A program made the position numbers and the translations under genes. This document shows, piece by piece, positions 7,842-15,182 of a DNA stretch of 64,000 bases (position 1 is the first letter of the stretch; the number at the start of each line of letters is the position of its first letter). Where the stretch lies: NCBI RefSeq assembly GCF_030269305.1, contig NZ_BSTC01000001.1, forward strand, positions 1,555,075 to 1,619,074, read 5' to 3'. The notes under the pieces are model-generated. The model did no database searches. It was not told the DNA's origin and saw only the letters and a program-made list of their open reading frames with translations. Source of the DNA: Kineosporia sp. NBRC 101731. GTDB taxonomy: Bacteria; Actinomycetota; Actinomycetes; Actinomycetales; Kineosporiaceae.

Positions 7842-9179
7842 CTAGACGTTCCTGAACCTCATGATTGCTTTACTATGCCGCTCGCGTTGGGCTGCGTTGC
7901 GCACGCCGAGACCTTCATCAGGTGCCAGGCAGCGTACTCCCACCTTGCCTTGATGCCGGTTGCCGTGAACGTCGAATGCAGCCTGTCCAGCCTGGTCGAG
8001 CGGGTAAGTTCGAGACAGCGTCGGATGGATCAGCCCTCTCGACACGAGGTCGTTGGCCGCCCATGCCTCGGCATAGTTCGCGAAGTGCGATCCTACGATG
8101 CGTTTCAGGTTCATCCACAGATAGCGATTGTCATATTCGTGCATGTAACCAGATGTTGATGCACAGGTGACCACCGTTCCCCCTTTCTTCGCGGCGTAGA
8201 CACTGGCCCCGAACGTCTCGCGCCCGGGGTGCTCGAACACCACGTCAACGTCCCGCCCGCCGGTCAGTTCCCGGATGCGGCTGCCGAACCGCCGCCACTC
8301 CTTCTGGTCCTGGGTGTGTTCGTCACGCCAGAACCGGTAGCCCTCGGCCCGGCGGTCGATGACCAGGTCAGCGCCCATCCGCCGGCACAGCTCGGCCTTC
8401 CCGGGACTGGACACCACACAGACCGGAGTTGCTCCTGCGGCCAGTGCGAACTGCGTGGCGTACGAGCCGAGCCCGCCCGAGGCGCCCCAGATGAGGACGT
8501 GGTCGCCGAGCTTCAGGCCGGCGCCGTTGCGCGAGACGAGTTGTCGGTAGGCGGTCGAGTTCACCAGTCCGGGACAGGCGGCCTCCTCCCAGGTGAGGTG
8601 GGCCGCCTTGGGCATCAGCTGGTTCGTCTTCACCAGCGCCAGCTCGGCCAGGCCGCCGAAGTTCGTCTCGAAGCCCCAAATACGCTGTTCGGGGTCGAGC
8701 ATGGTGTCGTTGTGCCCTTCGGGGGCCTCCAGCTCGACCGACAGGCAGTGCGCCACCACCTCGTCACCGGGCTTCCACGCCTGCACCCCGGCCCCGGTCC
8801 GCAGCACCACCCCGGCCAGGTCCGAGCCGATCACGTGGTACGGCAGGTCGTGCCGGGCGCCGAGGGGGCCGGTGCGGCCGTACCGGCGCAGGAACGCGAA
8901 GGTCGGGACCGGTTCGAAGATCGAGGTCCAGACCGTGTTGTAGTTGACGGCGCTGGCCATCACGGCGACCAGTGCCTCACCCGGCCCGAGCTCCGGCACC
9001 GGTATCTCGTCCAGGTGCAGTGAGCGGCGCGGATCCTTCTCCCGGGTGGGCAGCCCCTCGAACATGTCCACCTCGTCGGCGTGCACGGTGACGCCGCGGT
9101 AGAACTCGGGCACGTCGATGGCGAGGTAGTCCTCGCGGGTCGCCGTGCCGGACAGGATCGCCTCGAGAATCTTCTGCAC
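7842..9179 (-). CDS. ccr: Crotonyl-CoA carboxylase/reductase
   Basis: A 445-aa MDR-family enzyme that reductively carboxylates crotonyl-CoA to ethylmalonyl-CoA with NADPH and CO2. It is the committed step of the ethylmalonyl-CoA pathway and supplies ethylmalonyl-CoA extender units. The four residues known to hold CO2 in characterised Ccr are all present at the same numbering: Asn81 (NYNTVW), Phe170 and Glu171 (WGFETNFGG) and His365 (GSHFANY). The Rossmann segment is WGASGGLGSYATQ. The GTG start has GGAGG at 6 nt. The C-terminus carries a tail of about 20 residues after KVGV. Neighbouring epimerase, thiolase and MeaB genes match the pathway. Confidence 0.96.
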   Translation of the reverse strand: MQKILEAILSGTATREDYLAIDVPEFYRGVTVHADEVDMFEGLPTREKDPRRSLHLDEIPVPELGPGEALVAVMASAVNYNTVWTSIFEPVPTFAFLRRYGRTGPLGARHDLPYHVIGSDLAGVVLRTGAGVQAWKPGDEVVAHCLSVELEAPEGHNDTMLDPEQRIWGFETNFGGLAELALVKTNQLMPKAAHLTWEEAACPGLVNSTAYRQLVSRNGAGLKLGDHVLIWGASGGLGSYATQFALAAGATPVCVVSSPGKAELCRRMGADLVIDRRAEGYRFWRDEHTQDQKEWRRFGSRIRELTGGRDVDVVFEHPGRETFGASVYAAKKGGTVVTCASTSGYMHEYDNRYLWMNLKRIVGSHFANYAEAWAANDLVSRGLIHPTLSRTYPLDQAGQAAFDVHGNRHQGKVGVRCLAPDEGLGVRNAAQRERHSKAIMRFRNV

Positions 9180-9385
9180 GATGGGCCTCCGGCGGGCATG
9201 AAGAAAGGGGGACGCGGGTGTCGGCGGAAGGGCGTGGAGCCCGCCGGAGAGGTCCTGGACGCCGGGTCACGGCCGGTCCGGACAGCGGGGGAAGTTGTTC
9301 TGCCTACGACGTTAACGAGCAGGTCAAAAGGGTTGTAGGTGGTGAGCGGTGATGCAGCTCACCGGTTTTGAGGTTCCCAGGGGAC

Positions 9386-9420
9386 AACGAAAAACCGCAC
9401 CTCCCCGTGGGAGGTGCGGT
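9386..9420 (-). terminator. Rho-independent terminator after methylmalonyl-CoA epimerase
   Basis: A 12-bp perfect stem (ACCGCACCTCCC at 9394-9405 with its complement at 9409-9420) has a 3-nt loop. On the minus strand it is followed by TTTT (complement of AAAA at 9390-9393). It lies 23 nt beyond the epimerase stop. The remaining gap to the ccr start (9180-9385) shows no gene and should carry the ccr promoter. Confidence 0.85.
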
Positions 9421-9442
9421 CCGGCGTCCCTAAGCTCTGGTT

Positions 9443-9889
9443 CTAGGCCGGTTCGACCAACTCGACCAGCACGCCACCCGCGCTCCTGGGATGGATGAAG
9501 TTGACGCGACTGCCCGCGGTACCCCGCCGGGGCGCGTCGTAGAGCAGCCGGGCGCCCCGCTCGCGCAGGGTCGCGCAGACCACGTCGATGTCCTCGACCC
9601 GGTAGGCGACCTGCTGCAGGCCGGGGCCCGAGCGGTCGATGAACTTCGCGATCGTCGACGTCTCGTCCAGCGGGGCCAGAAGCTGCACGTGGCTGCCGGA
9701 ATCACCGACGGCCATCATGGCTTCCTGCACCCCCTGCTCCTCGTTGACCTCGCGGTGGGCCAGGCGCATGCCGAGCACGTCGCGGTAGTAGGCGATGGCG
9801 GTGTCCAGGTCGGGCACGGCCACCCCGACGTGATCGATCGTGGTGAAGAGCTGGGTTGCGGGGGTGCTCACCCCAGTCGGGTCGGTCAT
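9443..9889 (-). CDS. mce: Methylmalonyl-CoA epimerase
   Basis: A 148-aa vicinal-oxygen-chelate (glyoxalase-fold) protein that interconverts (2R)- and (2S)-methylmalonyl-CoA, and ethylmalonyl-CoA in this pathway. Two beta-alpha-beta-beta-beta repeats are visible. Metal ligands fit His in TTIDHVGVAV, His in GSHVQLLAP and Glu in GVLVELVEP. The frame is open 31 codons further upstream to 9982, but that extension would overlap the glycosylase gene and is not conserved in character. The ATG at 9889 gives the usual family length. A strong terminator follows at 9386-9420. It lies between ccr and the thiolase/MeaB genes. Confidence 0.93.
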   Translation of the reverse strand: MTDPTGVSTPATQLFTTIDHVGVAVPDLDTAIAYYRDVLGMRLAHREVNEEQGVQEAMMAVGDSGSHVQLLAPLDETSTIAKFIDRSGPGLQQVAYRVEDIDVVCATLRERGARLLYDAPRRGTAGSRVNFIHPRSAGGVLVELVEPA

Positions 9890-9957
9890 GCAGGCCAGGG
9901 TAGGTGGCCGGTTCCCGGAACAGTGGACGACAGCCGTGAGCAGTCCCACGTATTTCC

Positions 9958-10779
9958 CTAGTTCGCCTGGTCTTTCGGGCACCAGTAGAGATTTCGCGCC
10001 ACCATCTCCTCGGTGCGCACCGGGGTGCCGCAGGTCCGGCAGGGCTCACCCGCGCGCCGGTAGACGTAGTGCGAGTCCTCGCGCCGGACGGTCGATGCCG
10101 TGCGCCGCCCGCGGGGCCGGTCTTCCGGGCGGGTCGTGATGATCTTCTTCGTGCGCACCCCGGCGCGCATGAGGACCTGCAGGTCGGACCACAGAGCCGT
10201 CCACTCCTGCGGGGTCACGTCGCGGCCGGGCCGGTGCGGGTCGATGCCGTGCCGGAACAGGATCTCGGCGCGGTAGACGTTCCCGATGCCCGCGATGACC
10301 TTCTGATCCATCAGTAGGGCGCCCACCGCGGTTCGGGACCGGCTGATCCGCTCGAACGGCGCATCGCCGTCCGCGTGCTTCCGGAGCGGATCGGCACCGA
10401 GGCGACCGATGACGTGCCGGCGCCCCTCCTCGTCCAGAAGCTCACTGGCCGTGGCCCCGCGCAGGTCGGCCCAGCCCCGCTCGCTCTCCAGCCGCAGCCG
10501 CAGCTGGCCCCAGGGCGCGGCCGGCGACCCCGGCCCGTGCTGGAACTTCCCGTACAGACCGAGGTGCACGTGCAGCCAGACCGGGGGCCGGTCGCCCGCT
10601 GGGGCGACATGCACGAAGAGGTGCTTGCCCCAGGCGTCCGTACTCGTGACCGTGCCGCCGTCGAGCAGGGCGACGCCCGCCGCGAACTTGTCCTGCACGG
10701 CACTCGCGCGGATCACGGTGCCGGTGAAGAGCTCGTCCAGGTCGCTGGCGAGCCGGTGGATGGTGTGGCCCTCGGGCAG
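9958..10779 (-). CDS. nei2: Fpg/Nei-family DNA glycosylase (Nei2-like), apparent CTG start
   Basis: A bifunctional DNA glycosylase/AP lyase for oxidised bases. The frame encodes the family's N-terminal PEGHTIHRLA, whose Pro2 is the catalytic nucleophile, directly after a CTG codon at 10779-10777. An in-frame TGA lies at 10797-10795 and no ATG, GTG or TTG occurs between it and the CTG. GGAG sits 6 nt before the CTG. The next usual start (GTG, codon 22) would delete Pro2 and the helix after it. The H2TH region is central. The C-terminal zinc finger reads CRTCGTPVRT...WCPKDQ, so the usual fourth Cys appears to be Asp. Total 273 aa. Function is confident; the start and finger are unusual. Confidence 0.88.
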   Translation of the reverse strand: MPEGHTIHRLASDLDELFTGTVIRASAVQDKFAAGVALLDGGTVTSTDAWGKHLFVHVAPAGDRPPVWLHVHLGLYGKFQHGPGSPAAPWGQLRLRLESERGWADLRGATASELLDEEGRRHVIGRLGADPLRKHADGDAPFERISRSRTAVGALLMDQKVIAGIGNVYRAEILFRHGIDPHRPGRDVTPQEWTALWSDLQVLMRAGVRTKKIITTRPEDRPRGRRTASTVRREDSHYVYRRAGEPCRTCGTPVRTEEMVARNLYWCPKDQAN

Positions 10780-10985
10780 TGTGGTCTCCGGTGCTCAGGT
10801 GCAGTGCGGGTGCAACGTTGGAAGTACTTGCAGATCTTTCAACCTGTCGGCGAGTACAGCAGATTCCCCCGGGCCCGGCCATCGCGGGATGTGGTGCCCG
10901 ACACCCACGAGGGACATCAGGTACCCCGATGACATTGTTACGTTGAGTTGCCGGGAAAACTTGACTGTCGAACTGCGAGGATGCC

Positions 10986-12188
10986 GTGACCGACCAGACG
11001 CAACGCCCGACGTCCGTCATCGTTGCCGGGGCCCGCACGCCCGTGGGCCGGCTGCTCGGCTCGCTCAAGGGGTTCTCTGCCCCCGAGCTGGGGGCGATCG
11101 CGATCCGGGGCGCCCTCGAGAAGGCCCACGTCGACCCGGCCACCGTGCAGTACGTGATCATGGGCGAGGTGCTCCAGGCGGGTGTCGGCCAGGGGCCGGC
11201 CCGTATCGCCGCGGCGAAGGCCGGCATCCCGCTCGACGTTCCCGCCGTCACCATCAACAAGATCTGCCTGTCCGGCCTCAACGCCATCGCGACCGCCGAC
11301 GCGCTGATCCGGGCCGGTGAGTTCGACGTGATCGTGGCCGGGGGCATGGAGTCGATGACGCAGGCGCCGCATCTGCTGCCCGGCAGTCGCGGGGGCTTCA
11401 AGTACGGCGACGTGACCCTGAAGGACCACATGGACCTCGACGGGCTCTACGACGCGTACACCGAGCAGGCCATGGGCGCCCTGACCGAGGCCGCGAACGT
11501 GGACGACCGGAAGTTCAGTCGCGAGGAGATGGACGCCTTCGCCGTCGCCTCGCACCAGAAAGCCGCTGCGGCACAGAAGAACGGCGTGTTCGACGACGAG
11601 ATCGTGCCGGTGCCCGTCCCGCAGCGAAAGGGTGACCCGCTGGCCTTCGCCATCGATGAGGGGGTGCGCGGCGACACCTCGCTGGACGTGTTGTCGCGGC
11701 TGCGCCCGGCGTTCCGGAAGGACGGCACCATCACGGCCGGTTCGGCCTCGCCGATCTCCGACGGGGCGGCCGCGGTCGTGGTGATGTCCCGCCGCCGGGC
11801 GGAGGAACTCGGTCTGACCTGGATCGCCGAGATCGGTGCGCACGGCCAGGTCGCCGGGCCCGACTCCACCCTGCAGTCGCAGCCGGCCAACGCGATCCGC
11901 GCCGCACTCGCCCGCGAGGGTCTGACGGTCGCCGACCTGGACCTGGTGGAGATCAACGAGGCCTTCGCGGCGGTCGGGCTGGCGTCGACGAAGGAGCTCG
12001 GCCTGGACCCGGCGAAGGTGAACGTGAACGGTGGGGCGATCGCGACCGGCCATCCGATCGGGATGTCCGGCGCCCGGCTGGTGCTGCACCTGGCTCTCGA
12101 GCTGGGCCGCCGGGGTGGCGGCACCGGGGCGGCGGCCCTGTGCGGGGGCGGCGGTCAGGGTGACGCGCTGCTGCTGCACGTGCGCTGA
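10986..12188 (+). CDS. Acetyl-CoA C-acetyltransferase (thiolase II)
   Basis: A 400-aa biosynthetic-type thiolase condensing two acetyl-CoA to acetoacetyl-CoA, or running in reverse. The nucleophilic Cys94 lies in NKICLSG. His356 lies in [11 protein letters not shown] and Cys386 in [15 protein letters not shown] (324-327) is present. Full length for the family. The GTG at 10986 is the only sensible start, because the ATG five bases upstream meets an immediate stop. A GAGG ribosome site lies in front. The 206-bp gap 10780-10985 is a divergent promoter region shared with the glycosylase gene. The MeaB gene starts 4 nt after the stop, so the two are one operon feeding the ethylmalonyl-CoA pathway. 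Confidence 0.95.
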   Translation: MTDQTQRPTSVIVAGARTPVGRLLGSLKGFSAPELGAIAIRGALEKAHVDPATVQYVIMGEVLQAGVGQGPARIAAAKAGIPLDVPAVTINKICLSGLNAIATADALIRAGEFDVIVAGGMESMTQAPHLLPGSRGGFKYGDVTLKDHMDLDGLYDAYTEQAMGALTEAANVDDRKFSREEMDAFAVASHQKAAAAQKNGVFDDEIVPVPVPQRKGDPLAFAIDEGVRGDTSLDVLSRLRPAFRKDGTITAGSASPISDGAAAVVVMSRRRAEELGLTWIAEIGAHGQVAGPDSTLQSQPANAIRAALAREGLTVADLDLVEINEAFAAVGLASTKELGLDPAKVNVNGGAIATGHPIGMSGARLVLHLALELGRRGGGTGAAALCGGGGQGDALLLHVR

Positions 12189-12191
12189 TTC

Positions 12192-13202
12192 TTGGTTCGC
12201 CCGGTGTCTTTTCCAGCAGTGGACGTCGGTGAGCTGGTTTCCGGGGCCCGTCGCCAGGAGCCCCGGGCCCTGGGGAGACTGCTCTCGCTCGTCGAGCACG
12301 AGAGTGCACTGCTGCCCGGGGTGATGGCCGCGCTCGCCCCGCACACCGGGCACGCCGTGGTGGTCGGGCTGACCGGGCCGCCGGGGGTGGGGAAGTCGAC
12401 GACCACATCCGCCCTGATCTCCTGGTATCGCCAGAAGGGTTGCCGGGTAGCTGTTCTCGCGGTCGATCCGTCGTCGCCGTTCTCCGGCGGGGCCTTGCTC
12501 GGTGACCGCATCCGGATGCAGGACCACGCCGGTGACCGGGGCGTCTTCATCCGGTCGATGGCGAGTCGGGGCCATCTGGGAGGACTCTCGGTCGCGACCC
12601 CGCAGGCGGTGCGGGTGCTGGACGCGGCCGGGTTCGACGTGGTGCTGATCGAGACCGTCGGTGTGGGGCAGAGCGAGGTGGAGGTGGCGGCGCTCGCCGA
12701 CACCACGGTGCTGCTGCTCGCGCCCGGTTCCGGTGACGGGGTGCAGGCGGCCAAGGCCGGGATTCTCGAGGTGGGCGACGTTTTCGTGGTGAACAAGGCC
12801 GACCGCGACGGCGCCGCCGCGACCGCTCGCGATCTGCGGCAGATGCTCGCGATGTCGGATCGCCCCTGGCGGCCCCCGGTGGTTTCGCTGGTGGCCACCA
12901 CGGGTCGCGGAATGGTGGACGTGGCGCAGGCTCTCGGCGATCACCAGACCTGGCTGCGGGGGTCGGGTGAGCTGGAGAACCGGCGCCGGGCCCGGGCGGC
13001 GGCCGAGATCGAGGCTCTCGTTCTCGCCCGGGTGCGGCGCCGGATCGCCGCGCTGGGTGGACCGGTGCCCGCGGCCGATCCCTACGTCGCGGCGGACGCC
13101 TTACTGCGGCGCGTCGTCGTCGCTGTCGCGCAGGAGGATCAGGGACTGGAACGAGGCCACCGCGGTACCGACGATGCAGAGCACGAGACCCGGGCCGGGT
13201 GA
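12192..13202 (+). CDS. meaB: MeaB-type GTPase chaperone of acyl-CoA mutases
   Basis: A G3E-family GTPase that gates cobalamin delivery to, and protects, methylmalonyl-CoA or related B12-dependent mutases. Walker A is GLTGPPGVGKST (residues about 54-65). The Mg/switch region includes DPSSPFSGGALLGDR. The DxxG-equivalent segment is ETVGVGQSE and the base-specificity motif is NKAD. The TTG start lies 4 nt after the thiolase stop; a GTG 12 nt further in is an alternative. The last 34 residues (from about 303) run beyond the usual family end and are encoded antisense to the next gene, giving a 102-bp convergent overlap. No mutase gene is in the window. Confidence 0.93.
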   Translation: MVRPVSFPAVDVGELVSGARRQEPRALGRLLSLVEHESALLPGVMAALAPHTGHAVVVGLTGPPGVGKSTTTSALISWYRQKGCRVAVLAVDPSSPFSGGALLGDRIRMQDHAGDRGVFIRSMASRGHLGGLSVATPQAVRVLDAAGFDVVLIETVGVGQSEVEVAALADTTVLLLAPGSGDGVQAAKAGILEVGDVFVVNKADRDGAAATARDLRQMLAMSDRPWRPPVVSLVATTGRGMVDVAQALGDHQTWLRGSGELENRRRARAAAEIEALVLARVRRRIAALGGPVPAADPYVAADALLRRVVVAVAQEDQGLERGHRGTDDAEHETRAG

Positions 13203-14525
13203 CCAGTGCACGGGCTGCGTGGCGAAGCTGCCCTCCGGGGTGTAACCACTGGTCAGGCCCACTACGGCGAAGATCGTGTAGCCGGAGAACCCGAGCAGCC
13301 CGAGCGTCAGAAGGCTCAGGGAGACGGCTGTGAGGAACCGGGGCAGGCGGCTCGCCAGCACCAGGCCGGTGAGCACCATGCCGTAGACGAACGACATCGC
13401 CAGCGCTGCAGGCGTTACCCGCCACTCGACGCTGACACCGAACAGTGTGGGGGTGTCGTAACCGGCGAACGGGATCACCGAGCCCAGCATCACGGCCAGG
13501 GTCGCGACCAGCGTGACCCAGTGCACGCGGCGGAACGTGCTGAACGGCCCCACGGCGAACGGACCTGACTGGCCTGTGGGCTGACCGGTCTGACCAGACT
13601 GACCGGGCCGGCCGGTGTTCCCGGGTACTGGCTGCCAGGTCGCGCCCGCCGGTTCGTGGGTGGCCGGCCGAGCTGGTCCGGATGGCCAGTGGCCGCCTGC
13701 CGGTGAGCCGGTCCCGGAGACCTGACCGAACGGCCCCGGCCGGCCCCACTGTCCGGGGCCGTTCGGTTCCGGGCCGTACTGTCCCGGGCCGTCCGTTCCG
13801 GCGGGCGGCGTGCGTGTTCCGCCGGGCTGGGCCCAGCCCGGCGCGGACGGGGCAGACAGGTTGTCGGGCCGCTGTGGGGCCCAGGTCGTGGGTGGTTCGG
13901 GATTGCTCCAGTGAATGACCGGGGCTGGTTCTTCCTGGCGGACGGGATGTGTTGTCGACGAGGTGGTCGCCGGTTCGGCCTCGTCCGTGGGCGTGGCATC
14001 GCCGGGTTCGGGACGCAGCGGCTCGTCAGCGCTGGACCTGGTGGGGCCGGAAACAGCTCCGGAGGTGCCCGGGTTGGAGGTGCCCAGGTTGGAGGTGCCC
14101 AGGTTGGAGGTGCTCAGGTCGCTGGTGCCCGGTTCGGAGGGGACACGTCCTGGTTCAGGGGGAGTCTGCTCGGTTTCTCCGGAGGCCGGTGACTGATCGG
14201 TTCGATGTGAGCCGGCCTGGTCGGAGGCTACAGAACTGGACGTGTGCAGGCTGGACCGGTCGGCGTTGTTCTGGCTCGAACTGGTCCGGGGCGGCTCGGA
14301 CTGCGGGGAGGTCGGGGTTCCAGGCTGCTCGGTCGCGGTCGCGGTCGCGGTCGCGAGATCGGTCTCGGTCTCGGGTGCGGGGATCGCGGGGGAGAGGTCG
14401 TCGATCCAGAACTGCCAGCCCTCCGGGGCGGTGGGCCAGCTCGGGTCGGGGCGCCAGTCGGGGGCGGGGTCGAAGCCCTCTGGTGGCGCGGGCCATCCCG
14501 GGGCGGGATTGAAGCGAAGTGCCAT
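13101..14525 (-). CDS. Pro/Ser/Gly-rich disordered protein with C-terminal membrane helices
   Basis: A 474-aa protein of two parts. It begins with a short Pro/Trp motif seen at the front of many actinobacterial proteins (FNPAPGWPAPPEGF then WRPDPSWPTAPEGWQFW). About 280 residues of Pro, Thr, Ser, Gly and Gln-rich disorder follow, including three exact NLGTS-type repeats. From about residue 335 there are four hydrophobic helices with short loops (for example VTLVATLAVMLGSVIPFAGY). The disordered part is probably cytoplasmic and the C-terminus a small membrane domain. I cannot name the membrane domain. The 3' end overlaps meaB by 102 bp tail to tail. Confidence 0.72.
   Translation of the reverse strand: MALRFNPAPGWPAPPEGFDPAPDWRPDPSWPTAPEGWQFWIDDLSPAIPAPETETDLATATATATEQPGTPTSPQSEPPRTSSSQNNADRSSLHTSSSVASDQAGSHRTDQSPASGETEQTPPEPGRVPSEPGTSDLSTSNLGTSNLGTSNPGTSGAVSGPTRSSADEPLRPEPGDATPTDEAEPATTSSTTHPVRQEEPAPVIHWSNPEPPTTWAPQRPDNLSAPSAPGWAQPGGTRTPPAGTDGPGQYGPEPNGPGQWGRPGPFGQVSGTGSPAGGHWPSGPARPATHEPAGATWQPVPGNTGRPGQSGQTGQPTGQSGPFAVGPFSTFRRVHWVTLVATLAVMLGSVIPFAGYDTPTLFGVSVEWRVTPAALAMSFVYGMVLTGLVLASRLPRFLTAVSLSLLTLGLLGFSGYTIFAVVGLTSGYTPEGSFATQPVHWSPGPGLVLCIVGTAVASFQSLILLRDSDDDAPQ
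14072..14116. repeat. Three 15-bp coding tandem repeats
   Basis: The unit GGTTGGAGGTGCCCA is repeated at 14072, 14087 and 14102, the last copy with one change. It encodes the Thr-Ser-Asn-Leu-Gly type pentapeptides in the disordered part of the minus-strand protein. Such exact units are prone to copy-number change by slippage. Confidence 0.8.
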
Positions 14526-14815
14526 CGTGATGTCTCTGCCCCTTACCGGCTGATCCGTCAGCCGCGCCGGATGATCAGCCTATCGAGGCGTCCACAGGAA
14601 CTGCATGACCGCGGCACCTGATGGGCGGTGCGGACCTCCTGATCTGCACTCTCACGGCACTCGTCGTTTTTCGCCGCACTTCGTCGTCCCGGTTCTCCCG
14701 GGGGAGGTCGGAGGCCGTTCCGGATCGGCCTCCGGAGTCGACGTCTTTGCAGCTCAGGTGGCAGTTGTTATGGATGTGAAATCTTTCTTCGGCAACTGCG
14801 GCTAGGGTGGTCAAC

Positions 14816-15169
14816 GTGTTGTTCGCGTTCTCGGTTGCCCCCAGCGGAAGTGGCGAGTCGGTCTCCGAGGCGGTGGCAGACGCGGTCGCCATCGTCCGTG
14901 CCTCTGGCCTGCCCAACCGCACCGACTCCATGTTCACCACGATCGAAGGTGAGTGGGACGAATGCATGGATGTGATCAAGCGTGCCTGCGAAGCCGTGGG
15001 TAAACATGGCAATCGCGTCTCGCTGGTGCTCAAGGCCGACATCCGGGCCGGGTACTCCGGCGAGATGACCGCCAAGCTCGAGCGTCTGGAGTCTGCTCTG
15101 GAGCAGCAGGCCAACTCTCAAGGCCAGGACGGCCCGGTCACCGGCACTCCGCCGGTGGCGACCGACTGA
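14816..15169 (+). CDS. MTH1187/YkoF-family (DUF77) thiamine-binding-type protein
   Basis: A 117-aa single-domain protein of the MTH1187 family (ferredoxin-like fold that forms tetramers). The family signature is clear: LFAFSVAPSG near the start, then SGLPNRTDSMFTTIEGEWDE and a C-terminal VSLVLKADIRAGYSGEM segment. Some family members bind thiamine or its pyrimidine; here the ligand is not proven. The GTG at 14816 is favoured because AGGGTGG lies 5-7 nt upstream; an in-frame GTG at 14807 would overlap that ribosome site. The next gene starts 13 nt after the stop, so this is probably the first gene of an operon running to 21092. Confidence 0.82.
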   Translation: MLFAFSVAPSGSGESVSEAVADAVAIVRASGLPNRTDSMFTTIEGEWDECMDVIKRACEAVGKHGNRVSLVLKADIRAGYSGEMTAKLERLESALEQQANSQGQDGPVTGTPPVATD

Positions 15170-15182
15170 CCCCGGAGCGCCC

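Noticed and set aside
7842..13202. Cobalamin riboswitch near the ethylmalonyl-CoA genes
   Set aside because: I looked for a B12-box-like sequence upstream of ccr, thiolase and meaB and found none; these genes use or serve B12 enzymes but show no such leader.
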